Positions 1 through 6,127 are shown, counted from the stretch's first letter. The stretch: 6,140 nucleotides of DNA from Bacteroidales bacterium (GCA_029938185.1 JAOZVK010000360.1:1-6140), one strand, 5' to 3'. A program made the numbers and translations. Notes: generated by a model from the sequence alone, not told the origin.

Positions 1-59
1 AAAAGTTTTTACACATTTGTATTTCTTAAATCTATTGGTTTGTAGTCTCATTAATAATT

Positions 60-221
60 TAAGGGGACTCGAATAAATAAAATGCAAATATATTAAATTA
101 GTTTGTTATTTTACAATTCAAAAAAAGTCGCAAATAGTAAACTATTTAAGACCTTTTTTTGAAGTAGTAAAATGGCAAAATAATGACAAAGAATTGTATT
201 TTATTTTTTCGAGTCCCCTAA
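60..221. repeat. TAA target-site duplication pair bracketing the element
   Basis: TAA is present at 60-62 and again at 219-221, immediately outside the GGGG/CCCC ends. Removing the element plus one copy (159 bp, a multiple of three) joins the flanks on the minus strand as TAT TTT AAA TTA TTA ATG AGA, read Y-F-K-L-L-M-R. This restores a plausible SIR2-like domain end, which supports both the duplication length and the element boundaries. Confidence 0.7.
63..218. mobile_element. 156-bp palindromic MITE-like element inserted in the SIR2-like gene
   Basis: The two ends are inverted copies: GGGGACTCGAA at 63-73 and its complement at 208-218, and the match extends with few differences through TAAAAT to about 83 and 198. 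A second matching block, TTCAAAAAAAGTC (117-129), pairs with GACC followed by a T-run and GAA (150-163). The centre is a near-perfect palindrome, AAATAGT-AA-ACTATTT, at 132-147. The whole element can therefore fold as one long imperfect hairpin. It has no open reading frame of note. It is flanked by TAA on both sides (60-62 and 219-221), consistent with a 3-bp target-site duplication. This is the architecture of a non-autonomous element moved in trans by a DDE transposase. Three-base T-N-A duplications are known from some IS5-family groups, but assigning a parent is inference. Confidence 0.78.
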
Positions 222-798
222 AATACTACTTCTCGAATTTAAAACCCAAAAATAGAATCATTCTTGCAGTTCGCAATTCCATTCTTAAATCTTTGTGAAG
301 CTCTTGTTTACCAAAAATTGAAATTAGGTAATTAAAAAGATCATCGTATGTTAGCACTAATGAACCTTCAAATTCTACATTACCAAACAAATTATATATA
401 AGCGGTTTGTCTCTTGTTGGTTTTTCAATAGCCTGTGGATTTTGTTTTTTATTATAAAAATCGAAATTAAAATCAAGTTTCTTTTCTTCAAAATATTTTT
501 TAAGAAACATCAAAAAATGCATATTCCTTATCAGCTTCATCATAGAATGAAAAAAAATCATAGTCTTTATAATATCTAAACTCTCCACTACCTTGTTATT
601 CAAGGTATTCTTTTAATTGTTCATTTAACGATTTTGTTTTTTCGGTTGATAAATCAGTACCAATAATCAAAATGCATTTATCCTCTTCTATACGTCTTAT
701 TATTAAATCCCAAAATTTATCTTGTTTTTGAGCAGTCATATGAATAACAATTAGTTTATTTAGACTTTTAGCCTTTTTTTAATTATCGGTATTTAACC

Positions 799-808
799 TT
801 GCTTACGC
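799..808 (-). repeat. Isolated GCGTAAGCAA core, upstream of the SIR2-like pseudogene
   Basis: The minus strand reads GCGTAAGCAA, the core found beside the hairpin repeats elsewhere in the window. It lies about 60-70 bp upstream of the pseudogene start. No good hairpin follows it, although the weak complementarity of GGTTAAATACC is nearby. The 740-963 spacer otherwise holds only AT-rich sequence and the heptamer tract, and I see no RNA gene in it. Confidence 0.4.
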
Positions 809-935
809 AATTGGTTTACATCTTAAAATTCAATTATTTATAAAAAATTTTTAGCTTTTAATTTTCAATATTTTTACTTTAGGTATTTACGTCTTGTTTC
901 ACTACATGTTTAGTATTGGATATTATTTTATTTAT

Positions 936-963
936 AATTCGTAATTCACAACTCGTAATTTAT
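936..963. repeat. Heptanucleotide tract (4 x 7 bp) abutting the M64 peptidase stop codon
   Basis: Consecutive 7-mers AATTCGT, AATTCAC, AACTCGT and AATTTAT fill this interval exactly and end at the base before the stop codon (964-966) of the M64 gene. Degenerate heptamer arrays of this sort are a known type of intergenic short tandem repeat in several bacterial groups. No function is inferred. Confidence 0.6.
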
Positions 964-2256
964 TTATTCAGTGTAAAACTTAATCATCTCAATAATTGCT
1001 TTTTTGCAAACTGGACAAAATTCATTTGTTGAGAAAGATTTCATCAAACAATTAAATTTAGGTCTGTAAATACCTTTTGCAAGATAGCCACCACCTTCGA
1101 ATACACCAAGTTTATCAATATATTTTTTAGTAGTTGGTGTAGGTACAGGTGTATTTTTGTCTAACATTGATTTCCATTTTTTATCAAAATCTACTAATGT
1201 CGTAATGTTTGCTTGATATGGCTCAACTGTCAGGTCATAATAATCATTATAAGAAACATCAGAAGTATAATATTCGTCTGCCAATGAGGCAAAACCATGT
1301 CCTAATTCGTGTACAAATACAAAATGAGCCAATGCATGGTCGCTACAACTTAAATTATAATGATTGTAAATAGCTCCACCACCATACTTTGCAGTATTAA
1401 CAAGTATATATATCTGGTCATAAGGAACAACAGCTGCAATATTTCTTGTGGTTTTAATATCTTTTGTGGTTAAATATCGTTCGCTGTCAAAGGTAAAAAA
1501 ATTTGAATTAAGAACTGTCTCTTTCCATATATCATGTCCAGGAATATCTGTTCCCGAATTAATTGATGGAGCTTCAACAATCCACACATTAAATTTATCT
1601 TTATTTTCTTTGAAGGGCGAAAACGAAAATAAAGAGTCGGTTAATCTTTCGGAATCAGCTAAAAATTTTTTCATTTCACTCTTTTTATAACCCTCTGAAA
1701 TTATAACAATATCAAGTTTTTTGTTTGACATTCCTGAATTAACTATTTTATGATATTTTAACCTTGGGGTATTTTCGGCAACAATAAAATAATTATCTGG
1801 ATTTACATCTAATTTAAAAATAGTAGTAAATTTATTTTTTTTATCCCTGATACTAAGCTCAATACGAATAGTCTTTTTAGGATAGGGCATTATTACTGTT
1901 TCATAAAAACTTTTATTTATTTTTTTAGCTTCTTTGGTAGTTTGCCATTCCAAAAATAGTGTAGAATATCCGCGTGAGTATATCAATTTATTTGAAATAG
2001 AATCAAATACAGACAGCATATAATCACCATAAGCAAATTTATCAATTAAATTTACTTTAGAACCGCCCCAAAATGGTTCTTCTTTAAGTCTCTCAAAAAA
2101 AATCATCGAAGTATCTGCATTGCCTGCATTGTGATAATCTAGTCTTAATGTTTTTGATATAAAAAAATCATCAAATTCTGTTTGTGAATATGCAATATTT
2201 GAAAAAAATACAAAAACTATACTTATTATTAATTTTATTACAATTCTATTTCTCAT
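964..2256 (-). CDS. Secreted M64-family zinc peptidase (IgA-peptidase M64 type)
   Basis: This is a 430-residue exported metallopeptidase. Residues 1-24 form a Sec signal peptide: basic MRNR, a hydrophobic core, and AYS before Gln25. Residues of about 25-150 look like the beta-rich M64 N-terminal domain. The catalytic domain follows, with the family's LDIVIISEGY (181-190), a PFKENKDKFNVWIVEAPS block (about 214-231) and SGTDIPG. The zinc motif HELGH is at 316-320, with Glu317 as general base and the following FASLADEYY supplying Asp327 as a likely third metal ligand. The C-terminal region carries the family signature EGGGY...YRPKFNCLMKS (about 387-407) and FCPVC (413-417). Length and domain order fit complete Bacteroides-type M64 proteins. 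There is no lipobox and no extra sorting domain, so periplasmic or extracellular release is likely. The founding member cleaves IgA, but substrates vary and IgA cleavage should not be assumed here. The start at 2256 is set by the signal peptide. No Shine-Dalgarno sequence is seen. Confidence 0.92.
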   Translation of the reverse strand: MRNRIVIKLIISIVFVFFSNIAYSQTEFDDFFISKTLRLDYHNAGNADTSMIFFERLKEEPFWGGSKVNLIDKFAYGDYMLSVFDSISNKLIYSRGYSTLFLEWQTTKEAKKINKSFYETVIMPYPKKTIRIELSIRDKKNKFTTIFKLDVNPDNYFIVAENTPRLKYHKIVNSGMSNKKLDIVIISEGYKKSEMKKFLADSERLTDSLFSFSPFKENKDKFNVWIVEAPSINSGTDIPGHDIWKETVLNSNFFTFDSERYLTTKDIKTTRNIAAVVPYDQIYILVNTAKYGGGAIYNHYNLSCSDHALAHFVFVHELGHGFASLADEYYTSDVSYNDYYDLTVEPYQANITTLVDFDKKWKSMLDKNTPVPTPTTKKYIDKLGVFEGGGYLAKGIYRPKFNCLMKSFSTNEFCPVCKKAIIEMIKFYTE

Positions 2257-2511
2257 AATATTTTTTTATATTTATATTTATGGTTGAATAATTCAAAGGT
2301 CTTCGACCTATTTTAATGTGGCTTACGTTTTGTAGTATCTGTATTGTCAAGGGAAGTTGTGGGCTTAGTCTATCGCTTTTGTCCCAAAGATTATAATTTT
2401 AATATCAAATGAAAGCCTGCATTTCGCCTACGGCTACATACGTGGCTATCAAGATGTTATCCATACAGGATTTGTATTTTAGTTTAAACAATGACTTTAA
2501 CACCTTGTTTT
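2257..2511. other. 255-bp spacer between the YgeY-like and M64 genes
   Basis: The spacer holds one hairpin repeat (2297-2330) and a comparatively GC-rich patch at about 2414-2455. On the minus strand this patch contains TAGCC twice and GGC segments that could pair with them. The patch has no open frame of note. It may be a worn repeat copy or a structured leader. No clean promoter or terminator could be identified. Confidence 0.4.
2297..2330 (-). repeat. Hairpin repeat copy 1, upstream of the M64 gene
   Basis: On the minus strand the copy reads ACGTAAGCCACATTAAAAT and then the hairpin AGGTC-GAA-GACCT (stem of 5, loop of 3). The hairpin ends about 40 bp before the M64 ATG at 2256. The 14-base hairpin block is identical to copy 2 (3844-3857), and the core resembles copies 3 and 4. 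Confidence 0.65.
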
Positions 2512-3699
2512 TCAAATAATGTATGGAAATAGTGCATAAAAGGCAGATGCTTTGATTAAGTGCTGAATTGGTACTTTTTCGTTTGGAGCATGTGCTAAAA
2601 CTTCATTTCCTGGTCCAAAACCAATAGTTGGAATATTATAAAAACCATTAATTGTAACCCCATTAGTCGAAAAAGTCCACTTATCAACATATGGCTCAGA
2701 GTTATTAAGCTTTGTATATGTTTCTATTCCTTTTTTAACTATATAATCATTTTTGTTTATTTTCCAAGTGGGGTAATATTTTTCCATACCATATTTTTTT
2801 CCTGTCCATGATATTTCGTCATACTCTAAAACTTTAACTTTAGCATCCATATCTTTAATTATTTCGTTAATTTCGGCAATAGCCGATTCTTTAGTTTCCC
2901 CCCATGTTAATCTTCTATCTAAATGTATTTTTGCATAATCGGCTACAGCACACAAAGAAGGGCTGTCCGATACAATTTCAGAAATTGTTATACTTCCTTT
3001 GCCCAAAAAATCATCTGATTTTAACCTTTCATTCAAGTTTTCAATTTCAAGAGCTGCCCTTGATGCCATATAAATTGCATTTTTGCCTCTTTCGGGTGCT
3101 GAGCCATGAGCAGAAACTCCTTTAAAACTGACTTCCATTTCCATACGTCCTCTATGCCCTATGTATATATTTAAGTTTGTAGGTTCGGTGCTAATCACAA
3201 AATCTGGAACAATTTTTTCTTCTTCTATAATATATTTCCAACATAAACCATCACAATCTTCTTCCATCACTGTACCAGTAAAATATATAGTAACATCTTT
3301 ATCAAAACCAAGCTCTTTTAGGATTTTTCCAGCTGTTACAAAAGCTGCTGCCCCACCTTCTTGATCAACAGTACCTCGACCATATACAAACCCTTTTTCT
3401 ATTTTGCCTGATAGTGGGTCAAAATCCCAGTTATCTAAATTTCCAAAATCGACAGTATCCATATGTGCATCAATTGCTATTATCTTTTTTCCAGTCCCAA
3501 TTCTACCTATAACATTTCCTAATCCATCAATATTTACTTCATCAAAACCAGCCTCTTTCATTTGTCTTTTAAGCTCAAGTTGTACATTTTTCTCCGAAGT
3601 ACTTAATGATTTTATTTGTACTAATTTTGATAAATTATTTGCTGTATAGTCAGCATATTTATTTGCAAGTTTGTTTATTATTTTTGATGTGTTTTCCAT
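2512..3699 (-). CDS. ygeY: YgeY-type M20 family metallohydrolase
   Basis: This is a 395-residue cytoplasmic M20/ArgE-DapE-type di-metal hydrolase with no signal peptide. The full active site is visible: HMDTVD with His79 and Asp81, bridging Asp112 in GRGTVDQEGG, Glu146-Glu147 in MEEDCDG (general base and metal ligand), Glu172 in STEPT, and His370 in LAHAPNEK. The lid/dimer domain carries GHRGRMEMEVSFKGVSAHGS (181-200) with His198. The run HRGRMEMEVSFKG, SAPERGKNAIY and KWTFSTNGV are characteristic of proteins annotated as YgeY-family, selenium-metabolism-linked hydrolases, and the length is close to the E. coli protein. The true substrate is uncertain; small peptides or N-acyl amino compounds are plausible. 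It lies 137 bp downstream of pepD's stop and 255 bp upstream of the M64 gene, on the same strand. No selenium gene is in the window. Alternative names would be generic M20 peptidase or acetylornithine-deacetylase-like protein. Confidence 0.88.
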   Translation of the reverse strand: MENTSKIINKLANKYADYTANNLSKLVQIKSLSTSEKNVQLELKRQMKEAGFDEVNIDGLGNVIGRIGTGKKIIAIDAHMDTVDFGNLDNWDFDPLSGKIEKGFVYGRGTVDQEGGAAAFVTAGKILKELGFDKDVTIYFTGTVMEEDCDGLCWKYIIEEEKIVPDFVISTEPTNLNIYIGHRGRMEMEVSFKGVSAHGSAPERGKNAIYMASRAALEIENLNERLKSDDFLGKGSITISEIVSDSPSLCAVADYAKIHLDRRLTWGETKESAIAEINEIIKDMDAKVKVLEYDEISWTGKKYGMEKYYPTWKINKNDYIVKKGIETYTKLNNSEPYVDKWTFSTNGVTINGFYNIPTIGFGPGNEVLAHAPNEKVPIQHLIKASAFYALFPYII

Positions 3700-3756
3700 A
3701 GTATTTTAAATTTATTTATATAAACTTATGCAATTTATGTCTTAATACAGTAGTTT

Positions 3757-3764
3757 CCACGTGG
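3757..3764. other. CCACGTGG palindrome in the pepD-ygeY spacer
   Basis: A perfect 8-bp palindrome stands in an otherwise AT-rich spacer, 58 bp upstream of the ygeY start. It could be a regulator half-site pair, but only eight bases match and chance is possible. Confidence 0.2.
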
Positions 3765-3789
3765 TCTTATAAAAGTTTTTGACATTTAC

Positions 3790-3819
3790 TTTCATAACTT
3801 CTTGATTAAATTATCTTTG
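3790..3819 (+). promoter_or_regulatory. Candidate Bacteroidota-type promoter facing into the 3' end of pepD
   Basis: TATCTTTG at 3812-3819 fits the Bacteroidota sigma-ABfr -7 element TAnnTTTG exactly. TTTC at 3790-3793, 18 bp upstream, is a one-mismatch -33 TTTG box. It points right, away from ygeY and antisense to pepD, and is immediately followed by inverted repeat copy 2. No plus-strand gene lies downstream. It may be a promoter carried by the repeat, an antisense promoter, or chance in AT-rich DNA. Confidence 0.35.
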
Positions 3820-3826
3820 TACTAAT

Positions 3827-3857
3827 GTGTAAGCAACTATAAATAGGTCGAAGACCT
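3827..3857 (+). repeat. Hairpin repeat copy 2, inverted, forming the end of pepD
   Basis: The plus strand reads GTGTAAGCAACTATAAAT and then AGGTC-GAA-GACCT (3845-3857). The orientation is opposite to the other three copies. The hairpin and linker lie inside the pepD frame and encode its final residues R-S-S-T-Y-L plus the TAG stop at 3837-3839. Confidence 0.65.
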
Positions 3858-5303
3858 TAAATCTGCCAAAATAGTAATAAGTAAATCCCAAAACTTTGGT
3901 ACAGAACTAATCTCTATTCTTTCGTCAGGCGAATGAGCACCTCTTACTGTTGGTCCAATCGAAATCATATCCATATTTGGGTATTTGGTTAAAAAAAGTC
4001 CACATTCTAAACCTGCATGAACAGCTTTAATTTCAGGAGTTTTATTAAACAACTTCTCATACGATTCTTTGGAAACTTTTAAAATCTTAGAATCCATTTT
4101 GGGTTGCCACCCAGGATAACCATCAGAATGTTCAACTTTGGCTCCAGCAAGTTTTAAAACAGTTGCTACCATTGATGCAATATTTTCTTTTGCCGATTCT
4201 AAAGAACTTCTTTGACTTGTAACAAGTTCGATTGTTGTTTCCTTAAATTTTACTGATGCCAAATTTGTTGATGTTTCAACCAGATTTTCAATATCCTGAC
4301 TCCATGCAAATACACCATGCGGACAAGCATATATTGAATCAAGCAATTGTTTTTGTGCTTTTCTATTTATTACATACTCAGGAGTATCAGCAGTTTCAAG
4401 TTCTAATATTATATTTGGTTCTGTAACAAATAATTCATTTGTTACATCGGCTGTATATTTATTTAACTCAATTCTAAGTTTTTCTTTATAATCAAATGGT
4501 ACACATATAATAGCATGAGCTTCGCGAGCAATAGCATTTCGCAAATTGCCGCCGTCAAAATTCGATAACCTTAAATCAGTTTTTTTTGTAATATTCCAAA
4601 GAAATCTATTTAATATTTTATTTGAATTTCCTAAGCCTTTGCTAATATCATCGCCCGAATGTCCGCCTTTTAATCCTTTAACAGATATTTTGCAAGAATA
4701 ATAGCCATTGGGAACTTTTTTGGTTTTAAAACTAAAAGTTGCAACAGTATCAATACCTCCTGCACAACCTATATAAATTTCTCCTTCGTCTTCCGAATCA
4801 AGATTAATAAGTATATTACTTTTAACAAAACCTTTTTGTAGACCAAAAGCACCAGTCATTCCCGACTCTTCATCTACTGTAAACAAACACTCTAAAGGGC
4901 CATGACTTAAATTTTCATCAAGCAAAACAGCTTGAGATATTGCCATTCCAATTCCATCATCGGCACCTAATGTTGTACCTTTTGCTTTAAGCCAATCGCC
5001 ATCAATGTAAACATTAATTGCTTCTGTCTCAAAATTAAAATCTACATCATTGTTTTTTTCGCAAACCATATCCATGTGGCTTTGCAAAACAACCGAAGGT
5101 GTATTTTCTTTACCTTCAGTGGCAGCTTTTCTAATTATAATATTTCCTACTTCGTCTTCTTCTGCTTCCAATTTGTTTTTTTCAGCAAAGTCAAGTAAGT
5201 ATTTAATAATTTTTTCTTCTTTTTTTGATGGACGTGGAACTTTTGTTATTTCATCGAAATATTTCCATACCAACTTGGGTTCTAAATTTAACATATTATT
5301 CAT
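3837..5303 (-). CDS. pepD: Aminoacyl-histidine dipeptidase PepD (M20C)
   Basis: This cytoplasmic di-zinc exopeptidase hydrolyses Xaa-His and other dipeptides such as carnosine-like substrates (family knowledge). An upstream in-frame ATG at 5342 would add 13 basic residues encoded by a hairpin repeat. I prefer ATG 5303 (MNNMLNLEPKLVWKYFDEIT), which gives 488 residues against about 485 for the family; ATG 5294 is also possible. In the 488-residue numbering, visible sites are HMDMVCEKN (His76, Asp78), LGADDG (bridging Asp115), DEESG (Glu145 base, Glu146 ligand), LDSEDEGEIYIGCAGG (Asp169 ligand), GLKGGHSGDDI, the HAGLECGLF block, and GAHSPDERIE with His457 as last metal ligand. The protein is therefore complete and should be active. 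Its last six residues (RSSTYL) come from repeat copy 2 and are probably a recent replacement of the native C-terminus. It is preceded by a putative outer-membrane protein gene and followed by the ygeY-like gene. Confidence 0.93.
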   Translation of the reverse strand: MNNMLNLEPKLVWKYFDEITKVPRPSKKEEKIIKYLLDFAEKNKLEAEEDEVGNIIIRKAATEGKENTPSVVLQSHMDMVCEKNNDVDFNFETEAINVYIDGDWLKAKGTTLGADDGIGMAISQAVLLDENLSHGPLECLFTVDEESGMTGAFGLQKGFVKSNILINLDSEDEGEIYIGCAGGIDTVATFSFKTKKVPNGYYSCKISVKGLKGGHSGDDISKGLGNSNKILNRFLWNITKKTDLRLSNFDGGNLRNAIAREAHAIICVPFDYKEKLRIELNKYTADVTNELFVTEPNIILELETADTPEYVINRKAQKQLLDSIYACPHGVFAWSQDIENLVETSTNLASVKFKETTIELVTSQRSSLESAKENIASMVATVLKLAGAKVEHSDGYPGWQPKMDSKILKVSKESYEKLFNKTPEIKAVHAGLECGLFLTKYPNMDMISIGPTVRGAHSPDERIEISSVPKFWDLLITILADLRSSTYL

Positions 5304-5309
5304 TTTTTT

Positions 5310-5340
5310 GACTCTTCGAGTCTTTTTATGTTGCTTATGC
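5310..5340 (-). repeat. Hairpin repeat copy 3, directly before the pepD start
   Basis: The minus strand reads GCATAAGCAACATAAAAA and then GACTC-GAA-GAGTC (5310-5322), ending 6 bp before the chosen pepD ATG. The stem differs from copies 1 and 2 but stays self-complementary, a compensatory pattern. On the plus strand the hairpin is followed by TTTTT, so it could also end rightward transcripts. Confidence 0.65.
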
Positions 5341-5363
5341 ATAAATGTTTTTACAATAATTGA

Positions 5364-6041
5364 TTATAATCTAATACCTATTTTAAAACCAATGGGAATA
5401 TACACACCAGTAAATCCATAGTCAAAAATGGTTTCATTAAAATCGGTGGTTTCAGCATCACTATTTGATTTTATTACACTGTATCTTATACCAAAACCAA
5501 TATATCCATCAATATATAAAATTTTGAAAAAATTATTTTGAACGCCAAAAAGTACCATTGCACCAAATCTATTGATGTCTTCTTTAATTGATTTTATTTC
5601 ATAATTATAGTAAATCAATCCTTCTTCATTAACAATATTCCAATCGTAGCGTCTAAATCTTAGCTGAAAATAGTTGTAACTAAAGCCATATGCCAAATAT
5701 ATACTTCGTTTTTCATTAATACCAGTAAAAGGATAATATTTGTGATAAATATCAATACCAAGTCCCATTAATGTATCGTAATCATTTTCGTAAATATTGT
5801 TATTTTTACCTGAACCATTTTCGATATTGTGGCGAAAATATATTTGAGGAGCAAAAACAATATGTTGATTTCTTTTTTTTAAAACAGGTTCAATATCAAG
5901 CCTAATTCCTTTAAATAAAAGATAGTGTGGTGCAAAACTGATTTGTATTTTGCTTGTTTTCAATGAATCTTTTTGGGCTGTACCAATAAGATAAAAATTT
6001 GATATTATTATAACAAAAACTACTATTTTTATATTTTTCAT
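5364..6041 (-). CDS. Secreted, probable outer-membrane beta-barrel protein of unknown function
   Basis: This 225-residue protein has a clear Sec signal peptide (about residues 1-22: MKNIK, a hydrophobic core, then IGTA before Gln23), so the start at 6041 is well supported. The mature part alternates hydrophobic and polar residues and is rich in Tyr, Phe and Gly. Stretches such as KIQISFAPHYLLF, HIVFAPQIYFRH, RSIYLAYGFSYNYFQLRF, YIDGYIGFGIRYSVI and the C-terminal GVYIPIGFKIGIRL look like transmembrane beta-strands, perhaps eight. There is no lipobox and no recognisable enzymatic motif. The final residue is Leu rather than the usual Phe, though the last strand is amphipathic. Small Bacteroidota barrel families (DUF3575-like or generic outer-membrane beta-barrel) are the nearest type by pattern only. 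The stop lies 60 bp upstream of pepD, and co-transcription is possible. Confidence 0.7.
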   Translation of the reverse strand: MKNIKIVVFVIIISNFYLIGTAQKDSLKTSKIQISFAPHYLLFKGIRLDIEPVLKKRNQHIVFAPQIYFRHNIENGSGKNNNIYENDYDTLMGLGIDIYHKYYPFTGINEKRSIYLAYGFSYNYFQLRFRRYDWNIVNEEGLIYYNYEIKSIKEDINRFGAMVLFGVQNNFFKILYIDGYIGFGIRYSVIKSNSDAETTDFNETIFDYGFTGVYIPIGFKIGIRL

Positions 6042-6053
6042 TTGAAATAATTT

Positions 6054-6080
6054 AGGTTCTTTGAGCCTTTTTACGTTATT
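6054..6080 (-). repeat. Hairpin repeat copy 4, upstream of the beta-barrel gene
   Basis: The minus strand reads AATAACGTAAAA and then AGGCTC-AAA-GAACCT (6054-6068; stem of 6 with one G-T pair, loop of 3), ending 12 bp before the ATG at 6041. It is the most diverged copy and lacks the GCAAC part of the linker. Farther upstream, CTTAATACAGTA (6083-6094, minus strand) is repeated exactly at 3741-3752 on the plus strand. Confidence 0.5.
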
Positions 6081-6092
6081 TGTACTGTATTA

Positions 6093-6127
6093 AGTAATTA
6101 ACAATGAACAATGGATAATTAACAATT
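6093..6127. repeat. Heptanucleotide tract (5 x 7 bp)
   Basis: Consecutive 7-mers AGTAATT, AACAATG, AACAATG, GATAATT and AACAATT run without gaps. The tract is of the same kind as 936-963 but has a different unit. It lies upstream of the beta-barrel gene and is followed at once by another GTAAGC core. Confidence 0.6.

Larger units (their letters stand above)
1..739 (-). pseudogene. Decayed SIR2-like domain protein gene, interrupted by a MITE, running off the left edge
   Basis: The start would be ATG at 739-737. The first frame (739-503) reads MTAQKQDKFWDLIIRRIEED and then KCILIIGTDLS, which resembles the N-terminal glycine motif (IIGxDL) of SIR2-like domains seen in Bacteroidota. It has an in-frame TAA at 596-598, continues with QGSGEFRYYKDYDFF, and stops at 500-502. 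From about 510 a second frame continues with FLKKYFEEKKLDFNFDFYNK, then PLIYNLFGN, SLVLTYDDLF and MILFLGFKFEK. This matches the SIR2_2-type order (hydrophobic-hG, lvlTxdDlf, FLGf). A stop TAG at 226-228 stands where relatives have Trp. The hairpin element at 63-218 follows, and the frame resumes at 62-1 with LLMRLQTNRFKKYKC. About 40 residues seem to be missing between the KKYFEEK and LDFNFDFY segments. Family recognition is from memory of motifs. SIR2-like domains of this kind are often NAD-consuming effectors in bacterial defence proteins, but nothing here is likely to be functional. The partner domain, if any, lies outside the window. Confidence 0.72.

Noticed and set aside
226..228. TAG as a recoded (pyrrolysine or readthrough) codon at a conserved Trp position
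   Set aside because: Other lesions and an insertion in the same gene make simple decay (TGG to TAG) far more likely.
511..603. N-terminal part of a TTG-started 125-residue frame as a separate small gene
   Set aside because: The first 30 or so residues are an out-of-frame reading of the SIR2-like gene, whose correct frame here gives QGSGEFRYYKDYDFF. Only the later part is genuine domain sequence.
2385..2393. TAATCTTTG on the minus strand as a promoter for the M64 gene
   Set aside because: It is one base too long for TAnnTTTG, and the only TTTG upstream (in CATTTGAT) is too close for a -33 box.
3700..3836. Small RNA or tRNA gene in the pepD-ygeY spacer
   Set aside because: No cloverleaf or other recognisable RNA fold. 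Only short palindromes and the repeat tail are seen.
5310..5327. GACTC-TTC-GAGTC plus T5 as a rightward intrinsic terminator
   Set aside because: The stem is only 5 bp and no plus-strand gene precedes it. It is better explained as a member of the hairpin repeat family.
5304..5342. Upstream ATG giving PepD 13 extra residues (MHKQHKKTRRVKK)
   Set aside because: The extension is encoded by hairpin repeat copy 3, is highly basic and exceeds the family's usual length. The ATG at 5303 fits better.
5050..5421. Long plus-strand open frame opposite the pepD start, and similar plus-strand frames opposite the M64 and ygeY-like genes
   Set aside because: They lie antisense to well-supported genes with full catalytic motifs, have low-complexity Ser/Phe-rich translations and show no recognisable domain.
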